Below, piece after piece: positions 47,870 through 60,378 of a stretch of 64,000 nt of DNA (its first letter is position 1; every line of letters starts with the position of its first letter). This DNA is from Okapia johnstoni (lineage: Eukaryota > Chordata > Mammalia > Artiodactyla > Giraffidae), in contig CM044321.1 in NCBI GenBank assembly GCA_024291935.2, positions 61,684,985 through 61,748,984 of the forward strand, in the 5' to 3' direction. Below the pieces are notes generated by a model. It searched no databases. It was given only the letters and a program-made list of their open reading frames with translations, and was not told where the DNA came from. The position numbers and the translations under genes are program-made.

Positions 47870-48042
47870 AAAATGTGGACTTTAAAAAAAGTCTTTATTG
47901 AATTTGTTACAGTGTTGCTTCTGTTTTATATTTTGGTTTTTTGGCCCAGAGGCATGTGGGATCTTAGCTTCCTGACCAGGGATCGAACTTGCACCCCCTC
48001 ATTGGAAGGTGAAGACTCAACCACTGGACCACCAGAGAAGTC
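47870..48042 (-). mobile_element. CHR-type SINE
   Basis: TTTATTGAATTTGTTACAGT, GGCATGTGGGATCTTAGCTT and CCACTGGACCACCAGAGAAG on the reverse strand. Confidence 0.88.
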
Positions 48043-48045
48043 CCC

Positions 48046-48162
48046 CCCGTTTCCTTTTTTGGTTGCACTGCTCAGCATGTGAAATTCCAGCCAGGGATTG
48101 AATCCATGCTCCCTGCAGTGGGAGCACAGAGTCTTAATACCTGGATCACCAGGGAAGTCCCC
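48046..48162 (-). mobile_element. CHR-type SINE, second tandem copy
   Basis: TTTTTTGGTTGCACTGCTCA to TGGATCACCAGGGAAGTCCC, a few bases from the previous copy and in the same orientation. Confidence 0.82.
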
Positions 48163-48902
48163 AAAATAATTTTAAAATAACACAAATGGTTATTTAAAAA
48201 TGTATAACCCAGCTATGAGAGGATGGATATGCCTGTTGTCAAAATCTATAGAAAATAACCTTTTCAATTCCATAGCCTATTAGAGTTCACAGCCAGCCCC
48301 CAAATTTCTGCAAATCCCCAGTGGGGGGACACGTTTTCTGAGGCTACCTCTTACACACCCAGATTCTGCTTTTGTCCTTAATTTCTTTGCCCCTAATATA
48401 AAACTTGGTGCTCTTCCTTGTTTTCTATAAAAGAAAATTACTCCCAGTAAGCATTTGTGAGTTTTTGTAGGTTTTACTGAAGCTTTAGCAGGTGAAGCTG
48501 GAGGGGAGATTTACAACAACCCAGCGCTGCAAACAACTCTAACCGGAACAGCACGCGACCTTCCCTTTCGTTGCTTTCTATTGTGACGTTCCAGTAAGTC
48601 CACCAACCTGGTCTCTTCACTGAGCTGCTTCCTCTGGCCTCTTCTTTTCTCCAAAAGAGCAAACCAAATTCTTTTTCTCCTCTGCATAGTCATTCTGTGT
48701 TCCTATTTCATTGTGCCATTGAAGCATCCGCCAGGGCTCTCTCCTTCACTTGACTCAAAAAAGCATTATTTTCAAATTAAGGTAATTCTTACTTGAAAAG
48801 GAATTTTGCTACCCATTCCCTTCTCCACCATCACCTCCCTGGGAAATCTTGTATATTCTCCTGCCTTCAATTACATCCATATTCTGAAGACTCCCAAAGG
48901 TA

Positions 48903-48975
48903 TTGGATGGGCCAAAAAGATCATTCAGGTTTTTCCATAACATCTTATGGGAAAAACACTTTTTGGTCAACCCAG
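48903..48975. mobile_element. Tc1/mariner MITE (bovine mariner type)
   Basis: TTGGATGGGCCAAAAAG at the left is inverted as CTTTTTGGTCAACCCAG at the right, and TTTTTCC/GGAAAAA lie inside. TA dinucleotides at 48901-48902 and 48976-48977 are the expected target duplication. The right arm lacks about 10 bp present in the left arm. Confidence 0.85.
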
Positions 48976-49643
48976 TACATAGCTGGCCCCAGACCTCTTA
49001 TAGCCAACTGCATACACAACATCTCCATTTAGCAAACTCAGAGATGTATCAAGCCCACTGTCCAAAACTGAATTAATCTTCCTTCCAAACCAGCTCTGTC
49101 CCCAGTGTTCTTTGTGCATCACACAACTGTATACAAAGTTGCTCATGTTCGGAACCTTAGTCATCTTAGATATAGCCTTCTCCCTCTTCCACATTAGTTC
49201 TCCCCCTTAGATAGTTCCACTTTCTTCATCTCCACTGATACTGTCTTAATCCAGATATTGTTAACAAGTCTGAGCCAAGTTAGCCAACCCCACGTTCAAG
49301 TTCTTGTTGCAAACATCGAGCGTTTAGGATGTTTGGAGATTATAAGAGCTGTAAGTATCTCCACAAGTTTACCACCAGATGGGATGTTATGATTAAAGCA
49401 AGACTCCCACGAGATTCTGCCACATAGACAAACATTTGTTTGCAAGTTAGCACAAAAACAGTCATCCAATCTGTTCCACTGATTCCTACTTAAGGCACTT
49501 TGAAAAGTACTCAGCAGGGAAGATTCACTTGAGCAGAAGTGTCAATATTCAAGCAGCAGGATTCAACTCACCTTTTAGAGCAGAGCCCTCTGCTAAGCAG
49601 TGGGACAGAGAACCCAGTGTCTGGTTACCAAGACCGAGGTTGA

Positions 49644-49759
49644 AAGTGAAAGTGATGTAGCCATTCCCTTCTCCAGGGCACCTTCCCAACCCAGGGATCA
49701 AACCTGGGTCTCCTGCATTGCAGGCAGATTCTTTACCATCTGAGCCACCAGGGAAGCCC
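49644..49759 (-). mobile_element. Bov-tA SINE with internal deletion
   Basis: AAGTGAAAGTGATG jumps to TAGCCATTCCCTTCTCCAGG, so about 90 bp of the body are gone while both ends survive. Flanks GACCGAGGTT and GACCTAGGTT look like a mutated target duplication. Confidence 0.88.
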
Positions 49760-50094
49760 AGTCGAGACCTAGGTTACCAGTCCTAAAGGTGACAGAGGCC
49801 ACTGGGCTCCTGAGACTCTCAAAAAGCACTGTTCATACCAAGATAGAAGCAACTGTATAATTGACCAAAGTCAATTCATAAATTTTGGCTGCCGCTCCGT
49901 TCACCAATGAACTACTCCTAGCATTCCTCTGACAATGACCCAACACTCTAGTGAAGGTTGAATAGTGATATTTGAAAGTATTTTTTGCTGTTGCCTCTGG
50001 TGAATGGATGTCTAATGAGGGTAGACTGAATGTTATGTAGTCACCTCTCAGTAGAGATTTAGAAGAATCACATACATTTGCATGTCATTACATA

Positions 50095-50220
50095 TTATAG
50101 CATTATATAACATACACATATATACATATATATGTATATTTATATATCACATTTTAAAAATACATTGCAGCATCTAACCAACATTGTAAAGCAATTATAC
50201 TCTAATAATAAAATTTAAAA
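50095..50220 (+). mobile_element. L1 3' end with AT-rich tract
   Basis: ACACATATATACATATATAT low-complexity sequence, then AACATTGTAAAGCAATTATA and CTCTAATAATAAAATTTAAA, the 3' terminus of a ruminant L1. Confidence 0.65.
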
Positions 50221-50339
50221 GATGCTTTTTAAGGAAAAACATACATTGCAGACAAATATACCCTTCTTATCTGCACACTCCAAAGGCATCTTCGTACGTC
50301 CTCACTTGCTCTCCTCTAAATCCTATGTAAAATCCCCTA

Positions 50340-50790
50340 CCTGTGACTTCTTGCTTCTCTCGTCTTACCCGGTGTGTACATCTCTAACCACCCTGTCTCT
50401 TGTCACTCTTCTCATTTTGTCTATTGTGCTTGGCTACATTGTCTTCCTTTTGGTTCCCTCAGTTAGCCAAGGTATCAGGTGCCTTGTAGCATTTGTCCTT
50501 CTGCCCTGCCTGCCTAGAACATCCTTCTGTACCTCCCTCAGCCTAACTAAACCCTATGCATAATTGAGGGCAGACATAAAGGAAACCATTGCTGACTCTT
50601 CCTGCCTCAGCTGGAGGGAAAGTAGACCCTCCTATGATCAAAGATGGAATGAAGTAATCATCTATGTCTATCATTTGACTGTTGTTGCAGGGACAATGTT
50701 TGTGTTCTTCTTACTGAGCACTGCCGCTGTCTCATTGTTAGTGATCAACAAATACTGGCTGCATGAGTGAATGAATTTAATAGAGCTATA
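50340..50790 (+). mobile_element. L2 LINE 3' relic
   Basis: AGCATTTGTCCTTCTGCCCT, TGAGGGCAGACATAAAGGAA, then GTTGCAGGGACAATGTTTGT and GAGTGAATGAATTTAATAG. The 113-codon frame inside it is not a gene. Confidence 0.5.
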
Positions 50791-51539
50791 TTGTATCTGG
50801 GGACTTTTGGCCACAGGCTTTTTCCTTTGTTTGTTTTCTTGTTTTATGTAAACTTGAAGAGTCCATTGGCTGTATTAAATGATTCATTTAATAAATCATT
50901 TAATTAGCTGGCAGCATCCCAACTAGCAAGTGGAAAGTTACTCCTGAGTTTATTTGTAGTTGTGTCTGAGAATATCAGTTGGTGTAGACTTTTTAGTGAG
51001 AGTCTTTGGGAATTGATATGACACATTAATTACTCAAACTAGATATACAGGATAAGGTATACATCTGGTGTCTTTTGAAATCTAAACTCCAAATCCTCCT
51101 TATCTGATGGTTCCTAATGGTCTTTAAGAAGAAAACATTTAAGATAAGAGTAAACACAAATAATTGCACAGTACATCTGGAAGGAGTTTTCCCCATCACT
51201 CTTCCTTAGGGTCAAAGGTGGGGTGCGAAAGGCCTTAAAGGAAGAGTCAAAGGAAGTTTCTCAGAGAGCTAGTTTGGAAACTGTGCTGTGAATTAACTCC
51301 ATATGGAGACATTCTACGAAGTTCAAAATCTACTGATCTGGTCTGTTCAAGTAAACACAGATTAGAAATCTATTTGTTTATATTGCAAGGATTGGCTTTC
51401 TTTTATGGCATTCTGTGGTGTCTTGGAGGCAATGCAAGAAATAATTTTTGCACTAAAAGATTGCCAATAACCTCCAAGGCATTAAAACGATCACTCAACT
51501 TTTCCCCTATTGTAGTTCTTACTAAGAGTACAGATGCTG

Positions 51540-51786
51540 GGACTTCTCTGGTGGTCCAGTGGTTAAGAATCTGCCTGCTAATATAGAGGACACGGGTTCG
51601 ATCCCTGGTCCAGGAAGATTCTTCATGCTGAGGAGCAGTTATTGTTCATGAATAGCAATAAGCAAAGCCATCTCGATGAGAAGCCCTTGCACTGCAGTGA
51701 AGAGTAGCCCCCACTCGCTGCAACTAGAGAAAGCCCACAGCAATAAACACTCAGAGCCACCAAAAATAAATATAATAAAGAAAAAC
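51540..51786 (+). mobile_element. CHR-type SINE
   Basis: GGGACTTCTCTGGTGGTCCA, GACACGGGTTCGATCCCTGG, CACTCGCTGCAACTAGAGAA and an AATAAATATAATAAAG tail. Confidence 0.88.
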
Positions 51787-52189
51787 TATTGAAAAGATTA
51801 CAGGTGCTTGAGCCTACTGTCAGAGTTTATTGTTCAAGAGAGGTGGTCTAGGGGCCATAATTTGCATTTTAAAAATAAGTTAAAACACAAAAAGATGTAG
51901 AAAGCTGTAAGGAAGAACAAGCATCCGTAGTAACCCTATTTGTACACATAGATCTGGTTCACTACTTTCAGCTGTTGTAAAGAGTTCCATCCTGGTACCA
52001 TCCTCACCACGGTCAAGGGTATCAGCCATGTCCTGCTGGGGATATAAAGCACCTTGAGTTTGAAACAGAAATGAATATTATTACAAATGAGGGACTAAAA
52101 ACAAGTATTTTCTTCTGCATTGTCTTTTCAGCGATATTTACTAGTGCAGGCGTGGCTTCCTCGTGTCTTTTTATCAGAAAGCAGTCTGG

Positions 52190-52380
52190 GGGCTTCCCTG
52201 GTCCAGCAGTTAAGACTTCGCCTTTCGATGCAAGGGCTGTGAGTTCGATCCCTGGTCTGGGAGCTAAGATCCCACGTGTGTCGTGATCCCCCACCCAAAT
52301 AATCCCACCATAAAACAGGAGCAATATTGTAGCAAATCCAATAAAAACTTTAATGATGGGCCACATAAAAAAAAAAAAAA
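52190..52380 (+). mobile_element. CHR-type SINE
   Basis: GGCTTCCCTGGTCCAGCAGT, GTGAGTTCGATCCCTGGTCT, then AATCCAATAAAAACTTTAAT and a poly(A). Confidence 0.85.
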
Positions 52381-52757
52381 CTTAAAAAAAAATATTTGAG
52401 AATAAAATTAGGATTTCATTGGGATAGTTTTAGTCACAAGGTAAAAATGATGGTATAAAATTCTGCACATTGGCCACAGGGCAATTGATATTCCTTCCTG
52501 AGCATATGACAGCTGTCATCAGTCCTGTCTTTTCCTCCGTGGATCTGGATGGACCCCAGACCAGGACAGGCTGGTCTGTTTTCTCTGGACCATTCATTTT
52601 TGCTCTGGCTCAATCTCAGGATTCTGGAAAAAAAGGCTCTGATCTTTCTTGTTTCGTGGTTTTGCTTCATTGGTTCTTTTTGGATAAAATAATTCTGTTT
52701 TTTTGTTTTAAACTCTAGCTCTGCTTGGAGTTTAAAGTCATGAACTAGTAATAGTGT

Positions 52758-52978
52758 GAAAGTGAAAATGAAAGTATTAGTCACTCAATCGTGTTTGACT
52801 CTATGTGACCCCATGGACTGTAGCCCGCCAGGCTCCTCTGTCCATGGAATTCTCCAGGTAGGAATACTGGAGTGGGTAGCCATTCCCTTCTCCAGGGGAT
52901 CTTCCCAACCCAGGGATCCAACCTGGGTCTCTTGCATTGCATACAGACTCTTTACCATCTGAGCCACCAGGGAAGCCC
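52758..52978 (-). mobile_element. Bov-tA SINE
   Basis: Full reverse copy GTGAAAGTGAAAATGAAAGT to GAGCCACCAGGGAAGCCC. Confidence 0.93.
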
Positions 52979-52999
52979 AATAACAGCATATGGCACTGT

Positions 53000-53180
53000 A
53001 AAACAGGCCTGGCTTGAAGATCCATTTTTGCCATGTATTTGCTAGACAGGTGTGGTAACCTCTAAACCTCTGTTTCCTCATCTGTTAACCAGAGGTGATG
53101 ATAGTATTTGCCTAATGAGAAACTCACAACTTAATGCCAGGCAAATAGCAAGTATTCAGTAAATATTATTATTTCTGCTT
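53000..53180 (-). mobile_element. MIR SINE
   Basis: Reverse MIR: CCTCTGTTTCCTCATCTGTT, GATGATAGTATTTGCCTAAT, CAAATAGCAAGTATTCAGTA. Confidence 0.75.
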
Positions 53181-54644
53181 AATATTTTACATTTTGAAGT
53201 CTGGTGCTCAGTAATGTCTTAAGGAATCAAAAAGAACCTCTTATACATGAAGTTAAAAGTCTGCATCTGACTCTCAATTGGAAATTTTCTGTCCACAACA
53301 GCTCTTGAGTTCTTGGGCCATTAGCTTCATGGATGAGATTTGTAAAGCCTGGGAAGCTGAGCTGTCATAGGCGCTGAAGATCTATCTGATCAGACCTTTA
53401 CCTAATGAAGAAGGACTCCCTATAGCTCTTTCATGGACTGCTATTGTTGATAACAGCTCACAACTCTCATGTGATCTGATGTGGTGTTGACATCCCAAGC
53501 ACAGATGCAACAGTTCAGACCTACGTGTTGTCCACTCAGGTGCTTGAGGAAGATATCTGCCAATAAGAGAGGCGGTGAAAAAATGCAATGCAAGGAAATA
53601 CACAGAAACACCTGAGTGTTAGTTACATCACGCGAAACATTCATGAATACTGATGAGAAACATTCAGCACAAATTGCAGGATCCCTGAGCCACGATAAGT
53701 ACTTCCTGTCTCCTGAGCTCAGAATCTTGGGAATTTCTCTCGGCATTCTGCCCTCCTCTGCTGCTGGAGGTTGTCAGCAGGCTTTCCCACGGGTTGGGGG
53801 CTGCTTCTGGACATGATTAGGCTCTCAAAAAGCGATTCCCACGAGCTTCGATGAGTGTCAGGTCGCTGTTGCAGACATTTTCACTCACTTGATTTTTTTT
53901 TTTCGTTTTGCCTCTGGCAAGTGGTTTTGAGCTATTCAGTTAGCAAAGAAATAGGTTGGGCAGTTCATGAGACAGAAGGAAGAATTGTTTTGACCTAGTT
54001 AAGCAATTGAATAAAATGTTGTCTTTTAATGATCTCATTTATCGCTAGGTGCAATTTTTTTTAAAAAATTGGGGCTGTCAAGTTTTCTATCAAAGAAAAC
54101 AGAAAATGTAAACTATGAAGGTTTATTAAATAAAATATTAAAATAAAATGTCAAGAACTGTACTGGTTTTGAAACACACTGTACAATTTCCCCCCTTCCT
54201 CCGTCTCTTCCTATCTATCATTTGTAAGTGACAAGAGCTGTGTGTACACATGAGAAAATAAGGCACAAACAAAGGTCCCACCATCAAGAAGCAATCAAAT
54301 GAGGCGACAGACATGTTTACACATGGAGCCACAGTTACAGAAGCTTGTACAGGATCCAGTCAGGAGTATAGCAGGAAGTGGTTATTTTTTCTCACCATTG
54401 AGGGGAAGCTACATAGAGGCATTGTCATTTGAATTTTGTTCTTGTTAAATCAGCTGCTGAATTGAGCACTTGTCAGATTGCATTATAGTCATAGGTACAC
54501 ACATATATACACACGCGTGCACACACACATGGGAGTCATTAAAGAAATAGACTCCTCAAGAACTGTATGATAGAATTTTTAGACAGAATAAGTGTTTTAG
54601 CAAAATCTAGGATTGAATGCTTAGCAACAGTGCTTAACCGGTTG

Positions 54645-54863
54645 TGCGTGCTAAGTTGCTTCAGTCGTGTTCAACTCTTTGCGACCCTACGGACTGTAGC
54701 CCACCAGGCTCCTCTGTCCATGGGATTCTCCAGGCAAGAATACTGGAGTGGGTTGCCATCTCCTCCTCCAGGGGATCCTCCCAGCCCAGAGATTGAACCC
54801 GTGTCTCCTAAGTCTCCTGCATTGGCAGAAGGATTCTTTATCAGTAGTGCCACCTAAGAAGCC
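54645..54863 (-). mobile_element. Bov-tA SINE with target-site duplication
   Basis: Reverse copy GTGCGTGCTAAGTTGCTTCA to GCCACCTAAGAAGCC, flanked by TGCTTAACCGGTTG and TGCTTAACCAATTG (two mismatches in 14). Confidence 0.93.
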
Positions 54864-54882
54864 TGCTTAACCAATTGGCCTT

Positions 54883-54985
54883 GTTTTTTTTTTTAACTGA
54901 AGCATAGTTTATTTACACTGCTTGGTCATTTCTGCTGTACAGCAAAGTGGTTCAGTTATACATATACATACATTCTTTCTGGTTT
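54883..54985 (-). mobile_element. L1 3' end (ruminant)
   Basis: Poly(T), then AACTGAAGCATAGTTTATTT, TCTGCTGTACAGCAAAGTGG and GTTATACATATACATACATT. Confidence 0.82.
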
Positions 54986-55369
54986 CGGTTTTGTGTTCAG
55001 AGCTTTAGGATCCAACTTTGGTCCGATTTATTACATACCTGTTTAATTTCTATGAATTTTGTTTGTTGTTTTCTGAGAATTTTTAGGTAAGCAAAGATTA
55101 GGTGGAGATTGGGATTATAGCTTGCAGCATTGTTAGTAACATACATAGTGGATATTACTTGCAAATTCTTTCTCAGTAATAGGAAATCAATAGGTATTCA
55201 CCAGTTGGATGTGGTGAGAGAGAACTTACAGGAAGCGAGGCTGATGGGCAAAGGTACGGGGTCAAAGATTAGCTGGGTGCAGTGGGGAAAGGCAGGTGGC
55301 ACTTCCTATCAGGAGGGGTGGGCCAGAGTAGAATGAGGCTAGTGAGTGGGACGAGGACTCCATCTGCCA

Positions 55370-55690
55370 CTTAATGCTGATGACAACCGCGGTTACGTCT
55401 CCATCCTCACGGTTCCCCTCTCACCCAGCCCCAGAGCCAAATATCCAACAGCTGCCTACCTGCTTCCATGAAGATATCTGACACCATTCAAGTTAAGTGT
55501 GCAAAATAAAACCCTGATATTCCCTCTTCTACTTATTGTCTCCTCCAATCTTATTCATCTCTGTCAACAGTAACCATACCCACAGTCACGGAAGCCAAAA
55601 ATTGAAAAGTCGTCCTTCATCCTTCATTTTCACATCCGAGCCCATATCCAAAACAAATCCTACATCTGCCTGTTTTTCTCCAGGGTCACT
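55370..55690 (+). mobile_element. L2-like relic
   Basis: CATCTCCATCC-type pyrimidine-rich text, AAAATAAAACCCTGATATTC, CCGAGCCCATATCCAAAACA and CAAATCCTACATCTGCCTGT are in the order I recall for an old L2-type LINE segment. Weak. Confidence 0.4.
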
Positions 55691-55734
55691 ATGACTGTTC
55701 CTCTAATTCTCCCTCCCCACCCCATCCCCTAAAC

Positions 55735-56345
55735 AGCTACTGTATTTTTATGGTCTTTATAGTTTTGCCTTTTCCGGAATGTCATATAAATGGAATCAGG
55801 CAGTATGTAGCCTTTGCAGATGGGCTTATTTCACTCTGAAGTAGGTATTTGAGATTTACTCCCGTCTCTGTACGACCTGATGCTCATTCCTTTTTGTTAC
55901 TGAATAGTATCCCCTTATACGGCTGCAGTGCACTTTGTTTATTCATTCACCTATTGGAGGACACAGTAACTGTTTCTGGTTTTAGACAATTGTAAATCAA
56001 TAAAGAATTGCTTCCTGAGTTTTTTTGTGCACATAAGTTTACAGATGAGTTGATTAAGTACCCAGGAGCATGACTGCTGGACCGTAGGGTAAGACTAGTA
56101 AGGCTATGCTTACCTGTGTAAGGAAACTTCCCAGCTGTCTCCACAGTGAATGCACCACACAACCGAGCAACAGCTGCACCACTGGCTGCGTTCCTTCAGT
56201 CAATGAATGAGCATCCCTGTGGCTCTGTACCCTTGTCAGCAATTGGTATTGTCAGCTTTTTGTATTTTAGCCATTCTAGTAGGTGTGTAGTGGCATCTCA
56301 TTGTTGTTCCTTTATGGATTTTTAGTGATATATATTTTAGTTATT
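55735..56345 (-). mobile_element. L1M fragment (ORF2 end / 3' UTR)
   Basis: Reverse-strand text: CATATAAATGGAATCAGGCA, ACTGAATAGTATCCCCTTAT, TACCCAGGAGCATGACTGCT, GCCATTCTAGTAGGTGTGTA. All are landmarks of mammalian L1 3' regions. Frames are broken. Confidence 0.85.
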
Positions 56346-57256
56346 TTCTTCATGATTGCTGGAGGGCTTACATTATATACCTTATTTTATCATAACCTAC
56401 TTCAGATTTATACTAAATAAATTATCGTAAGACATACACTAGATGCGAAGGGGAGCAGGTCACCCCATCTTTTTTCTGGCATCACAAGGGGAAGTTCTGC
56501 CTTTACACAGAGTATGGGCGGGGTGATGAGACTCAAAGGCTAAAAACTTTCTCTATTTTTAACAAGATTAACGTAATTTGATTAAATATCTCTCCAATTG
56601 CTGTTACATCCTTTATAGGGCAATTTCCAGAGATTTTAAATGTTTGTTTTCTCTGCTTCTATTTTTATAACTTCCACCAGTTAAATGGTGTTTTGCTGGG
56701 GAGAAAATTCACCGAGGTCCTCATCTGAATATTCACACCATCGTTTCAGGAGCCCCATCTCCTGTCAGGACTATTTTTAAACTTTGAGGCTCAGTTAACA
56801 GACATCCAGGAAACAGGCTGTCAACTTTTCATAAATGTAAAATAAATGCTATTGCTCTTGTTAATGAAAATGGTTTTTAAAATAGTAAATCCATAGTAGT
56901 TAAATGGATAATATTTCCCAAGTTACTGTACCTGCTTGATGGTAGGTGACATCAGCCATCAGGGAGGTTTAGCGCTCAATATGTTTCTTTACTTATTCTT
57001 TTGTTTTTTACTGAATCAGAACTACTAAGCCAAAAAGAAAGCAAATGATCTGTAACTTTGCTAACTATTTTTCAGGGCAAGGCAAGAACTCAGAATTCCA
57101 GAGATGGTTTCTCACTGAAGATGACCTCTGGCATTCTGTCACATGTAAAGGTTTATGAATGTTTCATCCTGGGATGCTTATGGTTTCCTAATCTATGCCT
57201 TGATTACATTCCAATCTGGAAAGTAATATTTTCCTTTTCCATTGCATCATGTGAAG

Positions 57257-57461
57257 AAGTGAAGTTGCTCAGTTGTGTGTGACTCTTCACAATCCCGTGG
57301 ACTGTAGCTTCCCAAGCTTCTCCATCCATGGAATTTTCCAAGCAACAGTACTGGAGTAGCTTGCCATTTCCTTCTCCAGGGGATCTTCCCGACCTGGGAT
57401 TTGAACCCAGGTCTCCCACATTGCAGACAGATGCTTTACCCTCTGAGCCACCAGGGAAGCC
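57257..57461 (-). mobile_element. Bov-tA SINE with 9-bp target-site duplication
   Basis: Reverse copy to GAGCCACCAGGGAAGCC. CATGTGAAG is exact at 57248-57256 and 57462-57470. Confidence 0.94.
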
Positions 57462-58127
57462 CATGTGAAGGTGGTTTTAAAATATAGCCAGCTAGTATGA
57501 AGTTCACTATCCTCTGTCAGGTTAAGCAGTTTACATACTTTTTGGAGTATAGTACTGATAAACAATCAGTCTACCCTATCTTGGCTTTCTTATAAAATCC
57601 TGAAATCATGTCTTCAGCAATAACATCTTGAAATATCACCTCTGAAGCCAGAAGCTTAGGCTTTTCAGGATTCTTGATGTATTGTTGAGCTGTGACACTT
57701 GAATAAGCTTCATGAAATCATAGAAATGGTTTTTAGTGGCCTTTTAAGTGTCATGATGATCTGACTTTATCATAACTTTAATTTCCAAGGCTGACATAAG
57801 CATCTTCTCCTTTGAGAGTCAGGGAATTTCAGAGTGGAAAAAACAGGCTTACACTGCCAGTTTATTAGCACAGTAGGCTGACAATACATTTATTCCCTAG
57901 GCTTAATTTGATTGCATCCCAACTGTCCTTCTTGCCATAACCATAGAATTAAGAGGAGGAGTCATTTGTTGACTGACAGCTGCTATCTCTATGTGAAGCG
58001 CGCAGTGGATGGCGGCAGAAACCCTTCCTGGCTGAGCCATTAGCTCACACTTTCTCAGTGTTCATGTCAACACATTTTTTCCAGTCTATACCATGGCTCA
58101 TAAAAGAATCCTTAACTTAAAAAAAAA

Positions 58128-58286
58128 AGTTTCTGTATATGGAATCTAGAAAAACGGTACCAATGAACCTATTTGCAAAGCAGGAACAGAGAGTCAGATG
58201 TAGAGAATCGACTTGTGGACCTGGGGGTGGTGGGGGAAGGAGAGGGTGGGACGAACTGAGAGCGTTAGCACTGACATATATACATT
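58128..58286 (+). mobile_element. L1 3' fragment
   Basis: GTATATGGAATCTAGAAAAA, GAGAGTCAGATGTAGAGAAT and a G-rich tract (runs at 58223-58227, 58232-58236, 58244-58246 and 58248-58250) as in L1 3' UTRs. The tract satisfies a loose G4 pattern. Confidence 0.75.
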
Positions 58287-58289
58287 GTT

Positions 58290-58455
58290 ATTGTTGTTCA
58301 GTCTCTAAATTGCTTCCGACTCTTTGTGACACCACGGACTGCAGTATAGCCCAATAGGCTCCTCTGTCCATGGAATTTTCCAGGCAAGAATACGGGAGTG
58401 GGTTGTCATTTCCTCCTCCAAAGGATCTTCCCAGATCAGGGATGGACACTCGCCA
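58290..58455 (-). mobile_element. Bov-tA SINE, truncated
   Basis: TTGTTCAGTCTCTAAATTGC to CCAGATCAGGGATGGACACT. The tRNA-like end is lost. Confidence 0.88.
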
Positions 58456-58834
58456 TCCTGACACTATCTAGGGACCCATCGTGTGATCCATCATGAAAAA
58501 CAAAAAACACTGGTATCACTGAGGAAATTTCAAGGGTTCAGAAGCTCCATCCCAGGAACCTGGCACATAGACCAATCAAATTCTGTATTATGCAACTTAC
58601 ATCTACAGCCAGTTGTGAAGTCTATGCCAGCAGCACATGAATTAGTCATTGCCCTTCCTCCTGGTACACTGTCTATCCTACGCAGTATTCACGGCTCTGT
58701 TTGATAAACGCTCTGCCAATCTCGTATCGGACTGTTTCTCTGAGTTGGAGATTACTATCATTTGTACCTGCATCTGCATGAAAAGTGAAACCCCAAGATG
58801 GCCCTCTCCAGTTGCAAACTTTCTTTGTCTTTAA

Positions 58835-59095
58835 TATTGCTCGTGCTTATTGTTGGCTATTTCCCAGGCATGGTTCTCAGCTCTGTACATGCCATTTTAT
58901 CTTCACAATAAATCTATAAGAGTATAAGCCATGCTGCTATTAACACCACTTTACACATGAGGAAAGGGGATCAAAAAGACATTTTGTCCAAAGTAACCTA
59001 CAGAAAGTCACAAACCAAGCAGCAGAGCTATGATTCACAGCCAGGTTGTCTAGTTTTCAGTTTGTGCCCTTACCAATTAGATTGTGCTTCTTGTA
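58835..59095 (+). mobile_element. MIR SINE
   Basis: Nearly complete MIR: ATTGTTGGCTATTTCCCAGG, CACTTTACACATGAGGAAAG, GAGCTATGATTCACAGCCAG. Confidence 0.75.
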
Positions 59096-59859
59096 GCAGC
59101 GAGAACATCTTTGCACTGGAAAGTTCCAGAGAAATTCAATTGGTTTATCATAAAAGCAATTTTTCTTTATTTGAAAAATGATGGAAAATAATCTGGGGCT
59201 AATGTCATAATACAACAAGGCTTCTCAAAAGAAAACATATTTAAGAGTAAGGTTAAACAAAAAGACAATTCAATAAAATTCAATTCTCAAATATTTGTCA
59301 TTCCTTGGATGCTTGCAAAAAATCTTTATAGATTCCCCATTCCAACACTCACAGTCAAATTCTTTATTTACACTGGGGAGCCTTTTCATTATTCTTTATT
59401 AGGAAGTTATTCGAAGTTGGAGTATTAGTGTTTTTACTTTCATCCCTAGTTTTGTACCTTGCTGATCCACTTTTGACTCAATGAAAGTTTAAGGAAATTA
59501 AGGAAAAGTTTAAGTGAGATAAAAATTCATTAACCAATGTTCTCATGTCCTTAACTGTACAAGGAGGGTGGTAATCCAAGTGAAGTGCTGTGAGGCTAAC
59601 AAAATACTAACACATATTAAGTGCCTCTAGTGAGCAGAACAGTGTTCCAAAAGACAGATCTAGAATTTTATCATCAGTGGGGCAAGCATCAGCAGGCCTG
59701 CTGGAAGGCTCAGTTCACGTTCCTTCATTCCTGCTGCATTCATTTCTTATTCTGAAAAATATATTTTTTTTTTCTCTTGCAGAAATGGATTGTTACTTTT
59801 GTTTTTGGCAACTATGAAGAGGGAAAATATCAGACTGTGTAGTCAGAGAAGGAAGAGGT

Positions 59860-60247
59860 TTTTTAAAAAATTTTTTTAGAGTATAATTGCTTTAAAATGT
59901 TGCATTAGTTTCTGCTGTTCAACTAAATGACTCACCTATAAGTATGCAAATATCCCTCCCTCTTGAGCCTTCCTCCCACCCCTCCAATCCACCCAGCTTG
60001 GTCCTCACAGAGCACGGAACTGAGCTCCCTGTACTGTGTACAGCAGCTTCCCAGGGGCCGTTTTCCACCCAGTAGTGTATGTATGTCAGTGCTGCCCTCC
60101 CCACTCACACCACGCCCCCTTCCCCCTTGTGACCACGTGACCGTTTTCTTCATTCTATTTGTGCCCTGCAAGTAGGTTCATCAGCATCATTTTTCTAGAT
60201 TCCCATACATATGTGATAATATTTGGTATTTATTTTTCTCTTCCTAA
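59860..60247 (-). mobile_element. L1 3' end (ruminant)
   Basis: Reverse L1: AGTATAATTGCTTTAAAATG, CTGCTGTTCAACTAAATGAC, CTGTACTGTGTACAGCAGCT, then GTAGGTTCATCAGCATCATT and TTTTCTAGATTCCCATACAT. Confidence 0.85.
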
Positions 60248-60284
60248 AGAAGGAAAGGGTTTTGATAGAGATCTCCTTCACAGC

Positions 60285-60378
60285 AAGCTCCGGGAGTTGG
60301 TGACGGGCAGGGAAGCCTGGCGTGCTGCAGTCCATGGGGTCGCAAAGAGCCGGACACGACTGAGCGACTGAACTGGAC
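60285..60378 (+). mobile_element. BovB 3' fragment, short
   Basis: AAGCTCCGGGAGTTGGTGAC to GACTGAGCGACTGAACTGGA, about 94 bp of the BovB end. TCACAGC is exact at 60278-60284 and 60379-60385, indicating an independent, strongly 5'-truncated insertion. Confidence 0.9.

Noticed and set aside
50222..50770. Two consecutive plus-strand frames with hydrophobic stretches, suggesting a small membrane protein
   Set aside because: The sequence matches an L2 3' relic, and the hydrophobicity comes from its T-rich text.
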